NCBI GenBank assembly: GCA_005798555.1
Contig: SYJA01000020.1
Span: 1-41,558 of the forward strand
DNA length: 41,558 bases
Direction: 5' to 3'
Source of the DNA: Actinomycetota bacterium
Lineage (GTDB): Bacteria; Actinomycetota; Actinomycetes; S36-B12
Each line of letters opens with the position of its first letter. Positions within the stretch are counted from its first letter, which is position 1. A model generated the notes under the pieces. It was not told the DNA's origin. It ran no database searches and saw only the letters and a list, made by a program, of their open reading frames with translations. Shown in pieces: positions 33,667 to 41,535 of the stretch. Both the position numbers and the translations under genes were made by a program.

Positions 33667-34319
33667 CGACGCAGCCCCGTGAGTTCGGATAACTTGGGTG
33701 CCGGCTGGTTCGCAACCAGGATCTCGCCGGTGTCGGCATCGACGATCGACCACACCTCCGTGCCGTCAGCACCTCTGCTCGGGCGTGGCAACTGCGGTTT
33801 GATCCGACGGCTGCGTGCCACCGCGATGAGGTCTTGCATGTCGTCGAACTCGGCCAGCCACTTCAGCACCATGAAGGTGGGCATCAGCATTGGCAACCGG
33901 CCGGCCGCCGTTTCGGTTAAGGCTTTTACTGGCGAGATCCAGGTCACAACGTCGGTCTCCGTGCTCATTGACGAAGCCGACTGACCCAAAGGCATCTTGG
34001 CCAAGAAGAACCGCGCGCTATATCGGACCGGAACGAACTCCGGGGTCACCCAGTGATCCGCGAATACGAGATCATTGGGATGTCTCGGGAGGACCACTCC
34101 GGTCTCTTCGAGTACTTCACGTACCGCGCAGTTTATGTAGCCTGTCAACTCATCAACACCGCTGAAATCACCATCGTCAACGCGTCCGCCGGGAAAGACA
34201 TACATGCCGGGGGCAAAGCGCATGGTGGCCGTGCGGCGCATCAAGAAAGTCTCAAATCCATTTTCGGCTGCGCGCATCAAGATTACGGTCGCCGCTGGTC
34301 GTGCTTCCGCTACTGTCAT
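33663..34319 (-). CDS. NUDIX hydrolase (NUDT19-like)
   Basis: The 218-aa protein carries an extended NUDIX box: FPGGRVDDGDF, an insert, then AVREVLEETGVVL. The preceding FLMRRTATMRFAPGMYVFPGG and the long insertion in the box are typical of NUDT19-like enzymes, which hydrolyse CoA derivatives. The real substrate is unknown. It starts with ATG 34319, three bases after the ridA stop, and ends in an ATGA overlap with the metallo-beta-lactamase-fold gene. This adds a member that I do not recall in the M. tuberculosis neighbourhood. Confidence 0.88.
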   Translation of the reverse strand: MTVAEARPAATVILMRAAENGFETFLMRRTATMRFAPGMYVFPGGRVDDGDFSGVDELTGYINCAVREVLEETGVVLPRHPNDLVFADHWVTPEFVPVRYSARFFLAKMPLGQSASSMSTETDVVTWISPVKALTETAAGRLPMLMPTFMVLKWLAEFDDMQDLIAVARSRRIKPQLPRPSRGADGTEVWSIVDADTGEILVANQPAPKLSELTGLRR

Positions 34320-34322
34320 TTC

Positions 34323-34796
34323 TTAGTTTGAAATCTCAACGATCATTTCGACCTCAACCGGTGAATCAAGCGGCAACACGGCTACCCCTACCGCAGATCG
34401 CGCGTGCACACCGGCATCGCCAAAAGCCTCGCCGAGCAAGTTACTCGCCCCATTCATCACACCCGGCTGGCCGGTGAAATCCGGCGCGCTGGCAACAAAT
34501 CCGACAACCTTGATAATGCGCACCACCCGGTCGAGATCGGTTATGACGGATTTCACGGCCGCAATCGCATTCAGGGCACACCTGCGCGCTAACTCTGCGG
34601 CCTCCTCGGCACTGACCTCCGCACCAACCTTGCCAATGCACGGGAGGACGCCGTCGACGAAGGGCAACTGGCCGGACGTGAATACGTAATTGCCAGTCAA
34701 TACCGCTGGCACATACGCCGCTACCGGTGCCGCCAACCCCGGCACCGTCAAACCCAATGCCGCTAGGCGCACTTCAACATTTGATAGTGCCACCAT
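34323..34796 (-). CDS. RidA/YjgF family protein
   Basis: The 157-aa protein is a longer, YjgF-like member of the Rid family. Recognisable parts are GNYVFTSGQLPFVDG near residue 35, the CALNAIAAVKSVITDLDRVV helix and a C-terminal VHARSAVGVAVLPLDSPVEVEMI with the conserved Arg. Classical RidA deaminates reactive enamine/imine intermediates; this longer subgroup is not well defined. It corresponds to Rv3678c. ATG 34796 has AAGGAG about six bases upstream, better than the TTG at 34799. Confidence 0.88.
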   Translation of the reverse strand: MVALSNVEVRLAALGLTVPGLAAPVAAYVPAVLTGNYVFTSGQLPFVDGVLPCIGKVGAEVSAEEAAELARRCALNAIAAVKSVITDLDRVVRIIKVVGFVASAPDFTGQPGVMNGASNLLGEAFGDAGVHARSAVGVAVLPLDSPVEVEMIVEISN

Positions 34797-34814
34797 CAAG
34801 AACTCCTTCTCGAG

Positions 34815-34970
34815 TCAGGCGAGTGGGCGCTTGAGATAAGCCACCATATTCTCCGGGTTTGGTCCGGGCACCACCTGCACGAGCTCCCAGCCATCTTGGC
34901 CCCAGGTATCGAGGATCGCCTTGGTCGCATGAACGAGCAACGGCACGGTCGCGTACTCCCATTTGGTCAT
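34815..34970 (-). CDS. 51-aa DUF4177-like protein
   Basis: The short gene begins at ATG 34970 and ends at 34815. The product starts MTKWEYATVPLLVHATKAIL and continues with DTWGQDGWELVQVVPGPNPE and AYLKRPLA. The pattern WEY-x(n)-GWELV is the DUF4177 signature. It sits where M. tuberculosis has the similarly small Rv3678A. The frame is open far upstream (to 35384), but that part is antisense to the ATPase gene and is not coding. It is divergent from that gene with 62 bases between the starts. Function unknown. Confidence 0.88.
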   Translation of the reverse strand: MTKWEYATVPLLVHATKAILDTWGQDGWELVQVVPGPNPENMVAYLKRPLA

Positions 34971-34975
34971 ACCGC

Positions 34976-34981
34976 AGCGTA
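34976..34981 (-). promoter_or_regulatory. -10 box TACGCT before the DUF4177-like gene
   Basis: Minus strand TACGCT lies five bases before ATG 34970, again close to leaderless spacing, and there is no SD. Confidence 0.4.
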
Positions 34982-35020
34982 GTACGCGTCCACAAAATGG
35001 TCGCCACCGCTTGCGACACC

Positions 35021-35026
35021 TAGAAT
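35021..35026 (+). promoter_or_regulatory. -10 box TAGAAT before the first ArsA-type ATPase gene
   Basis: TAGAAT (five of six with TATAAT), then GCCTAA (six bases), then GTG 35033, with no SD. This is the strongest of the leaderless-type boxes in the window. Confidence 0.55.
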
Positions 35027-35032
35027 GCCTAA

Positions 35033-36019
35033 GTGACAGACGTCTGGTGGCCTGGGGTGGCCCTGCATGTGGTCTCCGGCAAGGGCGGTACCGGCAAAAC
35101 CACCGTGGCTGCCGCCTTAGCCTTGACTTTGGCCCATCAAGGCAGGCGCACCTTGCTGATGGAGGTCGAGGACCGCCAAGGCATAGCCCAACTCTTTGAT
35201 ACCGCCCCCCTGCCTTATGAGGAGCGGAAAATCGCCGTGGCACCTGGTGGCGGTGAGGTGTGGGCACTGGCCTTGAATGCCCAGGAAGCACTCCTTGACT
35301 ACCTCGACACCTTCTACAACTTACGTAGAGCCGGTTCGGTGCTGCGGCGGATGGGCGCCATCGACTTCGCCACCACGATCGCACCTGGTCTGCGCGATGT
35401 GCTTTTGACCGGCAAAGCCTGCGAGGTTGTGCGGCGGATCGACAAGCGCGCGCCTAACGCCTACAGCGCAATCGTCCTCGATGCGCCCCCAACCGGACGC
35501 ATTTCGCGGTTCTTGAACGTGAACTCCGAAGTCTCAGGCCTGGCGAAAGTCGGGCCGATTCGAAATCACGCGGATCTGGTGATGGGTGTTATCTCCTCGC
35601 CCCGAACCGCGGTGCACCTTGTGACCTTGCTGGAGGAGATGCCGGTTCAAGAGACCATTGACGGTGTCAGCGACCTTAGGTCCGCAAATCTGCCGGTGGG
35701 TGGCATCTTCGTGAATATGACCAGGCCGCCGATGCTCACGAGTGAGCAACTACGAGAAGCACGAAGCGGCACCTTGCCCGCACTGGCTATTGAGCGCTCG
35801 CTCGCCGAGGCTGGGCTAACCTTCGACAACCAGGTCGTTACCGCCCTAATGCACGATGCCATTGATCATGCGGTGCGGGTCGATCTTGAAGCCCGCGAGA
35901 CCACGCGCATCACTGAACTAGGTCTCCCGACTTTCATGCTGCCGCTAATTTCCGAGGGCATTGACCTCGGCGGGCTGTACCAACTTGCCAATTTACTGCG
36001 CGAGTGCGGGGTGCGATGA
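35033..36019 (+). CDS. ArsA/Get3-family ATPase, first of a pair
   Basis: The 328-aa protein has the deviant Walker A loop GKGGTGKTTVAAALALTLA (residues 16-34) with its signature lysine, then MEVEDRQGIAQLF and a switch-type segment VLDAPPTGRISRF around residue 150. It corresponds to Rv3679 of M. tuberculosis, which forms a pair with Rv3680. These are Get3/ArsA homologues whose cargo or substrate in bacteria is unsettled; no arsenical pump gene is nearby. Translation starts at GTG 35033 with leaderless spacing. The stop overlaps the second ATPase gene's ATG, as expected for subunits of one complex. Confidence 0.92.
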   Translation: MTDVWWPGVALHVVSGKGGTGKTTVAAALALTLAHQGRRTLLMEVEDRQGIAQLFDTAPLPYEERKIAVAPGGGEVWALALNAQEALLDYLDTFYNLRRAGSVLRRMGAIDFATTIAPGLRDVLLTGKACEVVRRIDKRAPNAYSAIVLDAPPTGRISRFLNVNSEVSGLAKVGPIRNHADLVMGVISSPRTAVHLVTLLEEMPVQETIDGVSDLRSANLPVGGIFVNMTRPPMLTSEQLREARSGTLPALAIERSLAEAGLTFDNQVVTALMHDAIDHAVRVDLEARETTRITELGLPTFMLPLISEGIDLGGLYQLANLLRECGVR

Positions 36020-37194
36020 AACTCAACGCACCGAATTTGGATGTCGATGCGCTAATTCGCGACCGCTCCATCACCATCATCGTCTGCACCGGGGCCGGTG
36101 GGGTGGGCAAGACGACGACCGCGGCCGCACTCGCATTGCGCGCAGCCGAGCAGGGTCGGGATGTCTGCGTGTTGACCATCGATCCGGCAAAACGCCTTGC
36201 GCAGGCCATGGGCTTGAGTGTTCTTGATAACACCCCGCGCCTGGTCGCGGGTGTTTGCGGGCCAGCCGGCACTGGCTCATTGCACGCGATGATGCTCGAC
36301 ATGAAACGCACCTTCGATGAGGTGGTCGAGGGGAACGCTGATCCCGAGCGCGCGCAGGCGATTCTCGATAATCCCTTTTATCAAGCGCTGTCTTCATCAT
36401 TTGCCGGTACCCAGGAGTACATGGCAATGGAGAAACTCGGACAGCTTCGCGCCACGGCAAGTGCCGAAGGCAGTTGGGATCTGATCGTCGTCGACACTCC
36501 GCCGTCACGCAGTGCCCTGGATTTCTTGGACGCCCCCGAACGCCTAGGTTCATTTCTTGACGGCCGATTCATTCGCATCCTGACCGCGCCGGCCCGCGGT
36601 GCCGGACGCGGCATCGGAAAACTAGCGGCATTTAGCTTCGGAGTATTCACCAATGTGCTGAACAAGATTCTTGGTTCACAGGTACTCGGGGATGTTGGCA
36701 GTTTCGTGGCCGCAATCGACACTACTTTCGGTGGATTTCGCGAACGCGCTGACGCCACCTATAAACTGCTCCAGGACTCCGGCACCTCATTCATCGTTAT
36801 CGCGGCGCCTGAGCGCGATGCGCTCAGGGAGGCCGCGTTCTTCGTCGAGCGCCTGAAAACAGATGCCATGCCACTGGCCGGACTGGTTCTAAACCGGGTC
36901 CAGGGAGGTGGCGAGATTGATCTGTCCGCCGAGCAAGCAACCGCATCGGCCGAGCGATTAGAGAAGATGGGCGAAGATGAGCGCCTTACCGCGGCCCTAC
37001 TTCGACTGCATGCTAACCGGCAAAGTATTCACTCTCGACAACTACACCTTGCAGAGCGGTTCACGGCGGCGCACCCCGGTGTCGCGGCAACCATTGTGCC
37101 CGCACTTGCTCAGGACGTCCATGATCTGGCCGGCCTCCGCGAAATCGGTGACCTACTGGCTAAGAAGCCCGATCCGCCGACTCGTTCAAGATAA
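36016..37194 (+). CDS. ArsA/Get3-family ATPase, second of a pair
   Basis: The 392-aa partner ATPase has the Walker A loop GAGGVGKTTTAAALALRAA (about residues 25-43), Asp in TIDPAKRLAQAMGL, and VVDTPPSRSALDFLDAP, the switch II region. It corresponds to Rv3680 in size and place. In M. tuberculosis the two proteins are paired Get3/ArsA homologues. It is translated from ATG 36016 in an ATGA overlap with the first gene; an upstream GTG at 36004 is less likely. Its 3' end overlaps the convergent whiB gene by 35 bases. Confidence 0.92.
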   Translation: MKLNAPNLDVDALIRDRSITIIVCTGAGGVGKTTTAAALALRAAEQGRDVCVLTIDPAKRLAQAMGLSVLDNTPRLVAGVCGPAGTGSLHAMMLDMKRTFDEVVEGNADPERAQAILDNPFYQALSSSFAGTQEYMAMEKLGQLRATASAEGSWDLIVVDTPPSRSALDFLDAPERLGSFLDGRFIRILTAPARGAGRGIGKLAAFSFGVFTNVLNKILGSQVLGDVGSFVAAIDTTFGGFRERADATYKLLQDSGTSFIVIAAPERDALREAAFFVERLKTDAMPLAGLVLNRVQGGGEIDLSAEQATASAERLEKMGEDERLTAALLRLHANRQSIHSRQLHLAERFTAAHPGVAATIVPALAQDVHDLAGLREIGDLLAKKPDPPTRSR

Positions 37195-37474
37195 CCTGGC
37201 GCTCAAACTCACCGTGCGCGGTTTCAAGCAGCATGCGCCATGAAGTCACATTGGGTCGGCGGCGAAGCAGCGCGCGGCGCTCGCGCTCAGTCATCCCACC
37301 CCAAACCCCGAACTCCACGGCATTGTCCAGGGCGTCGGCAAGGCACTCGGTTCGCACCGGGCAGCCAAGGCAGATGTTCTTGGCCCGCTTTTGGGCCGCG
37401 CCTTGCACGAAGAGGGTGTCGGGGTCGGTGCCCCGGCAGGCGGCTTCTGCGGCCCAGTCACGCTTGAACGTCAT
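37160..37474 (-). CDS. whiB4: WhiB-family iron-sulfur regulator (WhiB4-like)
   Basis: The 104-aa protein has the four [4Fe-4S]-binding cysteines in WhiB spacing: Cys13, Cys35, Cys38 and Cys44 (ACRG, then NICLGCPVRTEC). The GVWGG turn is at 56-60, followed by a basic DNA-binding end (TERERRALLRRRP). The position between the ATPase pair and the penicillin-binding protein is that of Rv3681c (WhiB4), a redox sensor. ATG 37474 is chosen for the GGAG upstream; ATG 37489 and 37495 are in frame. It is antisense to the last 35 bases of the ATPase gene. Confidence 0.93.
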   Translation of the reverse strand: MTFKRDWAAEAACRGTDPDTLFVQGAAQKRAKNICLGCPVRTECLADALDNAVEFGVWGGMTERERRALLRRRPNVTSWRMLLETAHGEFERQVILNESADRAS

Positions 37475-37709
37475 ACTCGCTCCACCCATAGACATTTACA
37501 ACCTGTTCACCTAAGTGACCCCACCCATTTGGTACTTGGTCAATTGGCGGGTGTCGTGAACTATCCACCTGCGCCCTAGGTGCCGTCAATAGTTTTCCCG
37601 GACTACTTTTCACCCGGCTGATTGGGCCTCTATTACTTGGGCCTCGACTATTTGGGGTGCGGCCAACCTCATTGGGTGTGGCTGGCGCCCGCCGGGGAAC
37701 CAGGCGACC

Positions 37710-37715
37710 TACGCT
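37710..37715 (+). promoter_or_regulatory. -10 box TACGCT before the penicillin-binding protein gene
   Basis: TACGCT lies nine bases before ATG 37725, giving a leader of only two or three bases. There is no SD between. Confidence 0.35.
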
Positions 37716-37724
37716 GGACGTCTG

Positions 37725-40052
37725 ATGAGCATGCCAGATCCCGTGGACGGGCCAACCCCCCGGCAGCCCGCAGCGGTGGGCCGGCCCGGGGTTTTGGGTG
37801 CCCTGGTGCGGGTGGGGACGATTTTGGCCATCGCGGTCGTCGGTGGGCTCGTACTGGGGCTGATGGCGCTGCCATTTGTCGGCGGCGTCGGGGTCGCGGC
37901 CCGCAATGTGGTCCAAAGCTTCGAACGCCTGCCCGATTCCATCCAGACCCCGCCACTACCCGAGCGCACCCGGATTTTAGCTTCCGACGGTACCGAACTG
38001 GCGGTGCTCTACTACCAAAACCGGGTTGAGGTCCCACTCCTTAGCGTCGCCCCAATAATGCGCCAGGCGATAGTCGCGGTTGAGGACGCCCGCTACCTAA
38101 ACCATCAAGGGGTGGATCTTCGCGGGGCCATTCGGGCGCTAGCCAGCAACACCTCCGCCGGGGGCGTCCAGGAAGGTGCCTCGACCCTGACGATGCAGTA
38201 TGTGAAGAACGTACTGGTCAATCAGGCAACCAATGCTGAAGAGCTAGCCGCGGCCCGCGGCCAAAGCACCCAGCGCAAGCTGCGCGAGGTGCGTTACGCA
38301 TTGGCACTCGAACGGCAATACACCAAGGCCGAAATCCTGGAGCGCTACCTGAATATTGTCTACTTCGGTGGCGGTGCCTACGGGGTGGAGGCAGCGGCTC
38401 GGCGCTACTTCTCGAAATCTGCAGCTGAACTCACCCTCACCGAGGCGGCGACACTGGCCGGCATCGTGCAGCAGCCGGTGGCATTTGATCCACTCCGCAA
38501 TCCAGAGCTCTCCCAAAAGCGGCGCAATGTCGTGCTGGGGCGGATGGCTGACCAAGGCTACGTATCGCAGGAGGAAGCACAGCAGGCCCGGTTGGTGCCC
38601 ATGGGCACGACGCTGCGCCCAACTAACGTGGCGAATGGCTGCACTACTTCGTACGCGCCCTTCTTCTGCGACTACGTGCTGCAAACCATCCGCACTAACC
38701 CAATATTTGGCGACACCCCAGAAGCCCGTGAAGCGTTCCTGCGCCGCGGTGGTTACACCATTCGCACCACCTTGGATGCAAAAGCCCAAACCGGGGCATT
38801 CACGGCGGTGACCGAGAAAATCCCGATCACCGACGAAAGTAAACGCGCAGCAGCCATCTCCATGGTGCAACCGGGAACCGGGAATATTTTGGCGATGGCG
38901 CAGAACCGGCTCTGGGGCACATCCGGCACCGGGCGCACCACCTATAACTACAACGTCGATCGTGCATTCAATGGCACAATCGGAATGCAGGCCGGGTCGA
39001 CTTTCAAGATTTTCACGCTAGCCGCTGCCCTCGAGGCCGGAATCTCACCACTTGAGCCGATTGCGTCACCATCACCGAACACTTTCGAGGGTTTCGTCAA
39101 TTGCGAGACCGGCGCCTCATTCGGACCGGTGACCGTGCGCAACTCGACCGGCGCCGGCACCTTTGGCATGGCGCAGGGCACCGCCTACTCAATCAACACC
39201 TATTTCATGGCACTAGAGGAGCGCACTGGCCTTTGCCGGCCGGCCGAAATCGCCGAATCCATGGGCGTGTTTCGGGGTAGCGGTGAACCACTGCTGCGGG
39301 TGCCGTCGTTCACCCTGGGCTCCATGGAGGTCACCCCACTGGCCATGGCAAATGCCTACGCCACTTTCGCCGCGCACGGTCTGTATTGCAAACCTCGGGT
39401 GATTCTCGAAATCCGCGACCGTACCAATAAGTCAATACCCGTTCCGCCCGAACAATGTGAGCGAGTAGTTGAACCGAATATCGCCGACACCGTCACAGCA
39501 CTACTCACCAGCGTCATCGACGGTCCCATCCAGGGGCGCACCGGTGGCGCGATGTCGCTTGCGGATCGGCCCGCTGCCGGTAAGACGGGCACTACGAATG
39601 AATCCGCCGCAGTCTGGTTCTGCGGGTTCACCCCAGATGCCGCGGCGGCGGTTTGGGTTGGCGATCCACGCGGTGGCTTCGCCTACCCGATGAAGGACAT
39701 CACGGTGAACGACAAGTACTACAGCCAAGTCTTCGGCGGCACCTTGCCCGGCCCGATCTGGCAACAGGCGATGGAGTTCGCACTTGCCGGTACGTTGCCG
39801 ACCGACTTCATCCTCACCGCTGATTACGGATTGCGCCCGGCCCGGGGCCTAACGTCAATGCCGGGGCTGATCGGGGTCGACACCGGCGGGGATGTTTTCA
39901 CTTTCGACAATTCGAATGCGGACGGCATCGACCCAACCGCGCCCGACCCCACTACGCCCGACCCGGCAGCCCCCGACCCGGCAGCCTCCGACCCGGCAGC
40001 CCAACCGATTCCCCCGGTCGAACCGGCACCAACGCCGGCACCAACTGGCTGA
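37725..40052 (+). CDS. ponA2: class A penicillin-binding protein (PonA2-like)
   Basis: The 775-aa bifunctional enzyme builds and crosslinks peptidoglycan outside the membrane. A cytoplasmic tail is followed by one membrane helix (about residues 24-56). The glycosyltransferase 51 domain (about 80-270) has VAVEDARYLNHQGVD and the GASTLTMQYVKN motif. The transpeptidase domain has Ser425 in STFK (425-428), SIN (489-491) and KTG (620-622). The C-terminus is a Pro/Asp/Ala repeat (PDPAAPDPAAS), in place of the full PASTA domain I would expect in mycobacterial PonA2. By position it matches Rv3682. ATG 37725 is chosen; ATG 37731 is close. Confidence 0.94.
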   Translation: MSMPDPVDGPTPRQPAAVGRPGVLGALVRVGTILAIAVVGGLVLGLMALPFVGGVGVAARNVVQSFERLPDSIQTPPLPERTRILASDGTELAVLYYQNRVEVPLLSVAPIMRQAIVAVEDARYLNHQGVDLRGAIRALASNTSAGGVQEGASTLTMQYVKNVLVNQATNAEELAAARGQSTQRKLREVRYALALERQYTKAEILERYLNIVYFGGGAYGVEAAARRYFSKSAAELTLTEAATLAGIVQQPVAFDPLRNPELSQKRRNVVLGRMADQGYVSQEEAQQARLVPMGTTLRPTNVANGCTTSYAPFFCDYVLQTIRTNPIFGDTPEAREAFLRRGGYTIRTTLDAKAQTGAFTAVTEKIPITDESKRAAAISMVQPGTGNILAMAQNRLWGTSGTGRTTYNYNVDRAFNGTIGMQAGSTFKIFTLAAALEAGISPLEPIASPSPNTFEGFVNCETGASFGPVTVRNSTGAGTFGMAQGTAYSINTYFMALEERTGLCRPAEIAESMGVFRGSGEPLLRVPSFTLGSMEVTPLAMANAYATFAAHGLYCKPRVILEIRDRTNKSIPVPPEQCERVVEPNIADTVTALLTSVIDGPIQGRTGGAMSLADRPAAGKTGTTNESAAVWFCGFTPDAAAAVWVGDPRGGFAYPMKDITVNDKYYSQVFGGTLPGPIWQQAMEFALAGTLPTDFILTADYGLRPARGLTSMPGLIGVDTGGDVFTFDNSNADGIDPTAPDPTTPDPAAPDPAASDPAAQPIPPVEPAPTPAPTG

Positions 40053-40055
40053 CTA

Positions 40056-40520
40056 CTACATCCCCAACGCACTGCGCACCAACGCAGCCACCTGACCACC
40101 GTCCGCGCGGCCCTTAACTTGTGGCTGCACCAGTTTCATCACCGCTCCCATTGCGGCCTGGCCGGTGGCCCCATCGGCTGCGACCTGTGTGACCGCCGCG
40201 TCAACCACTGCTTTTACTTCAGCTTCACTCATCGACTCGGGTAGGTACCTGGCAATCACCGTGAGTTCGGCCCGCTCACGATCAGCAAGTTCTGGGCGCG
40301 CTGCAGCGTCATATGCCTCCGCCGACTCCCTTCGCTTCTTCGCCTCGCGCCCCAGCACCGTCAGGACCTCGTCACCGGTTAGCTCGCGGGCTTGCTTACC
40401 GGAGACTTCCTCGCCCGTTATCGCGGTGAGGACCATGCGCAAGGTCGCCACGGTGAGTTCATCCCGGGCCTTCATCGCGGTTGTTAAATCAGCCTGCAGC
40501 CCAGCCTTTGAGGTAGTCAT
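40056..40520 (-). CDS. YqeY/GatB-related domain protein
   Basis: The 154-aa protein has the YqeY family pattern: LQADLTTAMKARDELTVATL near the start, RMVLTAITGEEVSGK, EAKKRRESAEAYDAA, and a C-terminal YLPESMSEAEVKAVV with GAVMKLVQPQVKGRADGG. It resembles the C-terminal domain of the tRNA amidotransferase subunit GatB, but a free YqeY has no proven function. ATG 40520 is used; the frame extends to 40742, antisense to the metallophosphoesterase gene. Three bases separate its stop from that of the convergent penicillin-binding protein gene. GACAAT lies six bases before the ATG. Confidence 0.93.
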   Translation of the reverse strand: MTTSKAGLQADLTTAMKARDELTVATLRMVLTAITGEEVSGKQARELTGDEVLTVLGREAKKRRESAEAYDAAARPELADRERAELTVIARYLPESMSEAEVKAVVDAAVTQVAADGATGQAAMGAVMKLVQPQVKGRADGGQVAALVRSALGM

Positions 40521-40526
40521 GTGCCC

Positions 40527-40532
40527 ATTGTC
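40527..40532 (-). promoter_or_regulatory. possible -10 box GACAAT before the YqeY gene
   Basis: Minus strand GACAAT, GGGCAC, then ATG 40520. Spacing suits leaderless transcription, but the first T of the -10 consensus is missing. Confidence 0.3.
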
Positions 40533-40592
40533 GCAGGCGGCCAATTTGCCCCGGGCGCACCGGCCAATTGCAATGGATGGCACGATCAACCC

Positions 40593-41474
40593 ATGCGCGG
40601 ATCCACCAAGGCCCTGCTGGGGCTGGTCGCTGCCGGTACTGCGGGGCTGGTCTACGCCCGCTGGGAAGCCCAAGCGTTCACCCTGCGCAGGGCCACCGCG
40701 GTTGCCCTGCCAACTGGCCAACCAGAAATGCGCATCCTGCATCTATCTGATCTGCACTTAGTACCCGGCCAGCGAAGTAAGCAAATGTGGATCCGGTCCC
40801 TCCGCGAACTGCGACCGGATGCCGTGATCGTCACCGGTGATTTCCTTTCGCATGTCGATGCCGTCCCGCATGTCATGGACACCTTGGATCCGCTTTTCGA
40901 TATCCCCGGTGCATTCGTCCTCGGTAGTAATGACTACTACGCGCCGCGGCCAATTAATCCGGCGCGCTACCTGGCCGGACCATCTGGTCTGGAACCAAAT
41001 CGCCCGATGCTGCCGTGGCCGGATCTAGTCAATAGCCTCACCAACGTTGGCTGGCTGGACTTGAGTAACCGTCGAGCCACCATGAAAGTTGATGGTCGGC
41101 ACGTTGATGTCCGCGGGGTTGATGACCCGCACATCAACCGAGATCGCTACCCCGATATTGCTGGCGCCTTCGACCCGGCTGCCGACCTGGCCCTTGGGGT
41201 GACCCACGCCCCCTACCTGCGGATCCTTGATGCCATGACCGAGGACGGTGCGAATCTGGTACTCGCCGGTCACACCCACGGCGGCCAGCTTCGACTGCCC
41301 GGGGTCGGCGCCTTGGTGACCAACTGTGATCTGGATCGAGCCCGGGCGCGCGGGCTGTCCAGGCACGGTGCCGCCCACCTGCATGTCTCGGCCGGCCTCG
41401 GCACTTCGCCCTATGCCCCGATTCGCTTTGCCTGCCCACCCGAGGCCACTTTACTGACGCTAACCGGGGTTTGA
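40593..41474 (+). CDS. metallophosphoesterase
   Basis: The 293-aa protein has an N-terminal hydrophobic stretch (LLGLVAAGTAGLVYA) that may anchor it, then the calcineurin-like metal motifs: LSDLHL (Asp, His), VTGDF, LGSNDYY (in place of the more usual GNHD) and AGHTHGGQLRLP. It matches Rv3683 in position. It resembles the YkuE/UDP-diacylglucosamine-hydrolase-like class of membrane-associated phosphatases, but the substrate is unknown. ATG 40593 is selected; the frame extends to 40521, overlapping the divergent YqeY start region. Confidence 0.9.
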   Translation: MRGSTKALLGLVAAGTAGLVYARWEAQAFTLRRATAVALPTGQPEMRILHLSDLHLVPGQRSKQMWIRSLRELRPDAVIVTGDFLSHVDAVPHVMDTLDPLFDIPGAFVLGSNDYYAPRPINPARYLAGPSGLEPNRPMLPWPDLVNSLTNVGWLDLSNRRATMKVDGRHVDVRGVDDPHINRDRYPDIAGAFDPAADLALGVTHAPYLRILDAMTEDGANLVLAGHTHGGQLRLPGVGALVTNCDLDRARARGLSRHGAAHLHVSAGLGTSPYAPIRFACPPEATLLTLTGV

Positions 41475-41535
41475 CTCCGGCACACCTGCCAGCCAATTAA
41501 GCCCATTGCCGCTCCGTTAGACTCCGCAAGTCCTT

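Noticed and set aside
34971-35384. Long N-terminal extension of the DUF4177-like frame
   Set aside because: It is Arg-rich, antisense to the ArsA-type ATPase gene, and the conserved 51-aa product starts at ATG 34970.
40910-40945. Metallophosphoesterase motif GSND instead of GNHD as a loss of function
   Set aside because: All other metal motifs are intact and the motif is followed by the conserved YYAP, so it looks like a subfamily variant rather than a defect.
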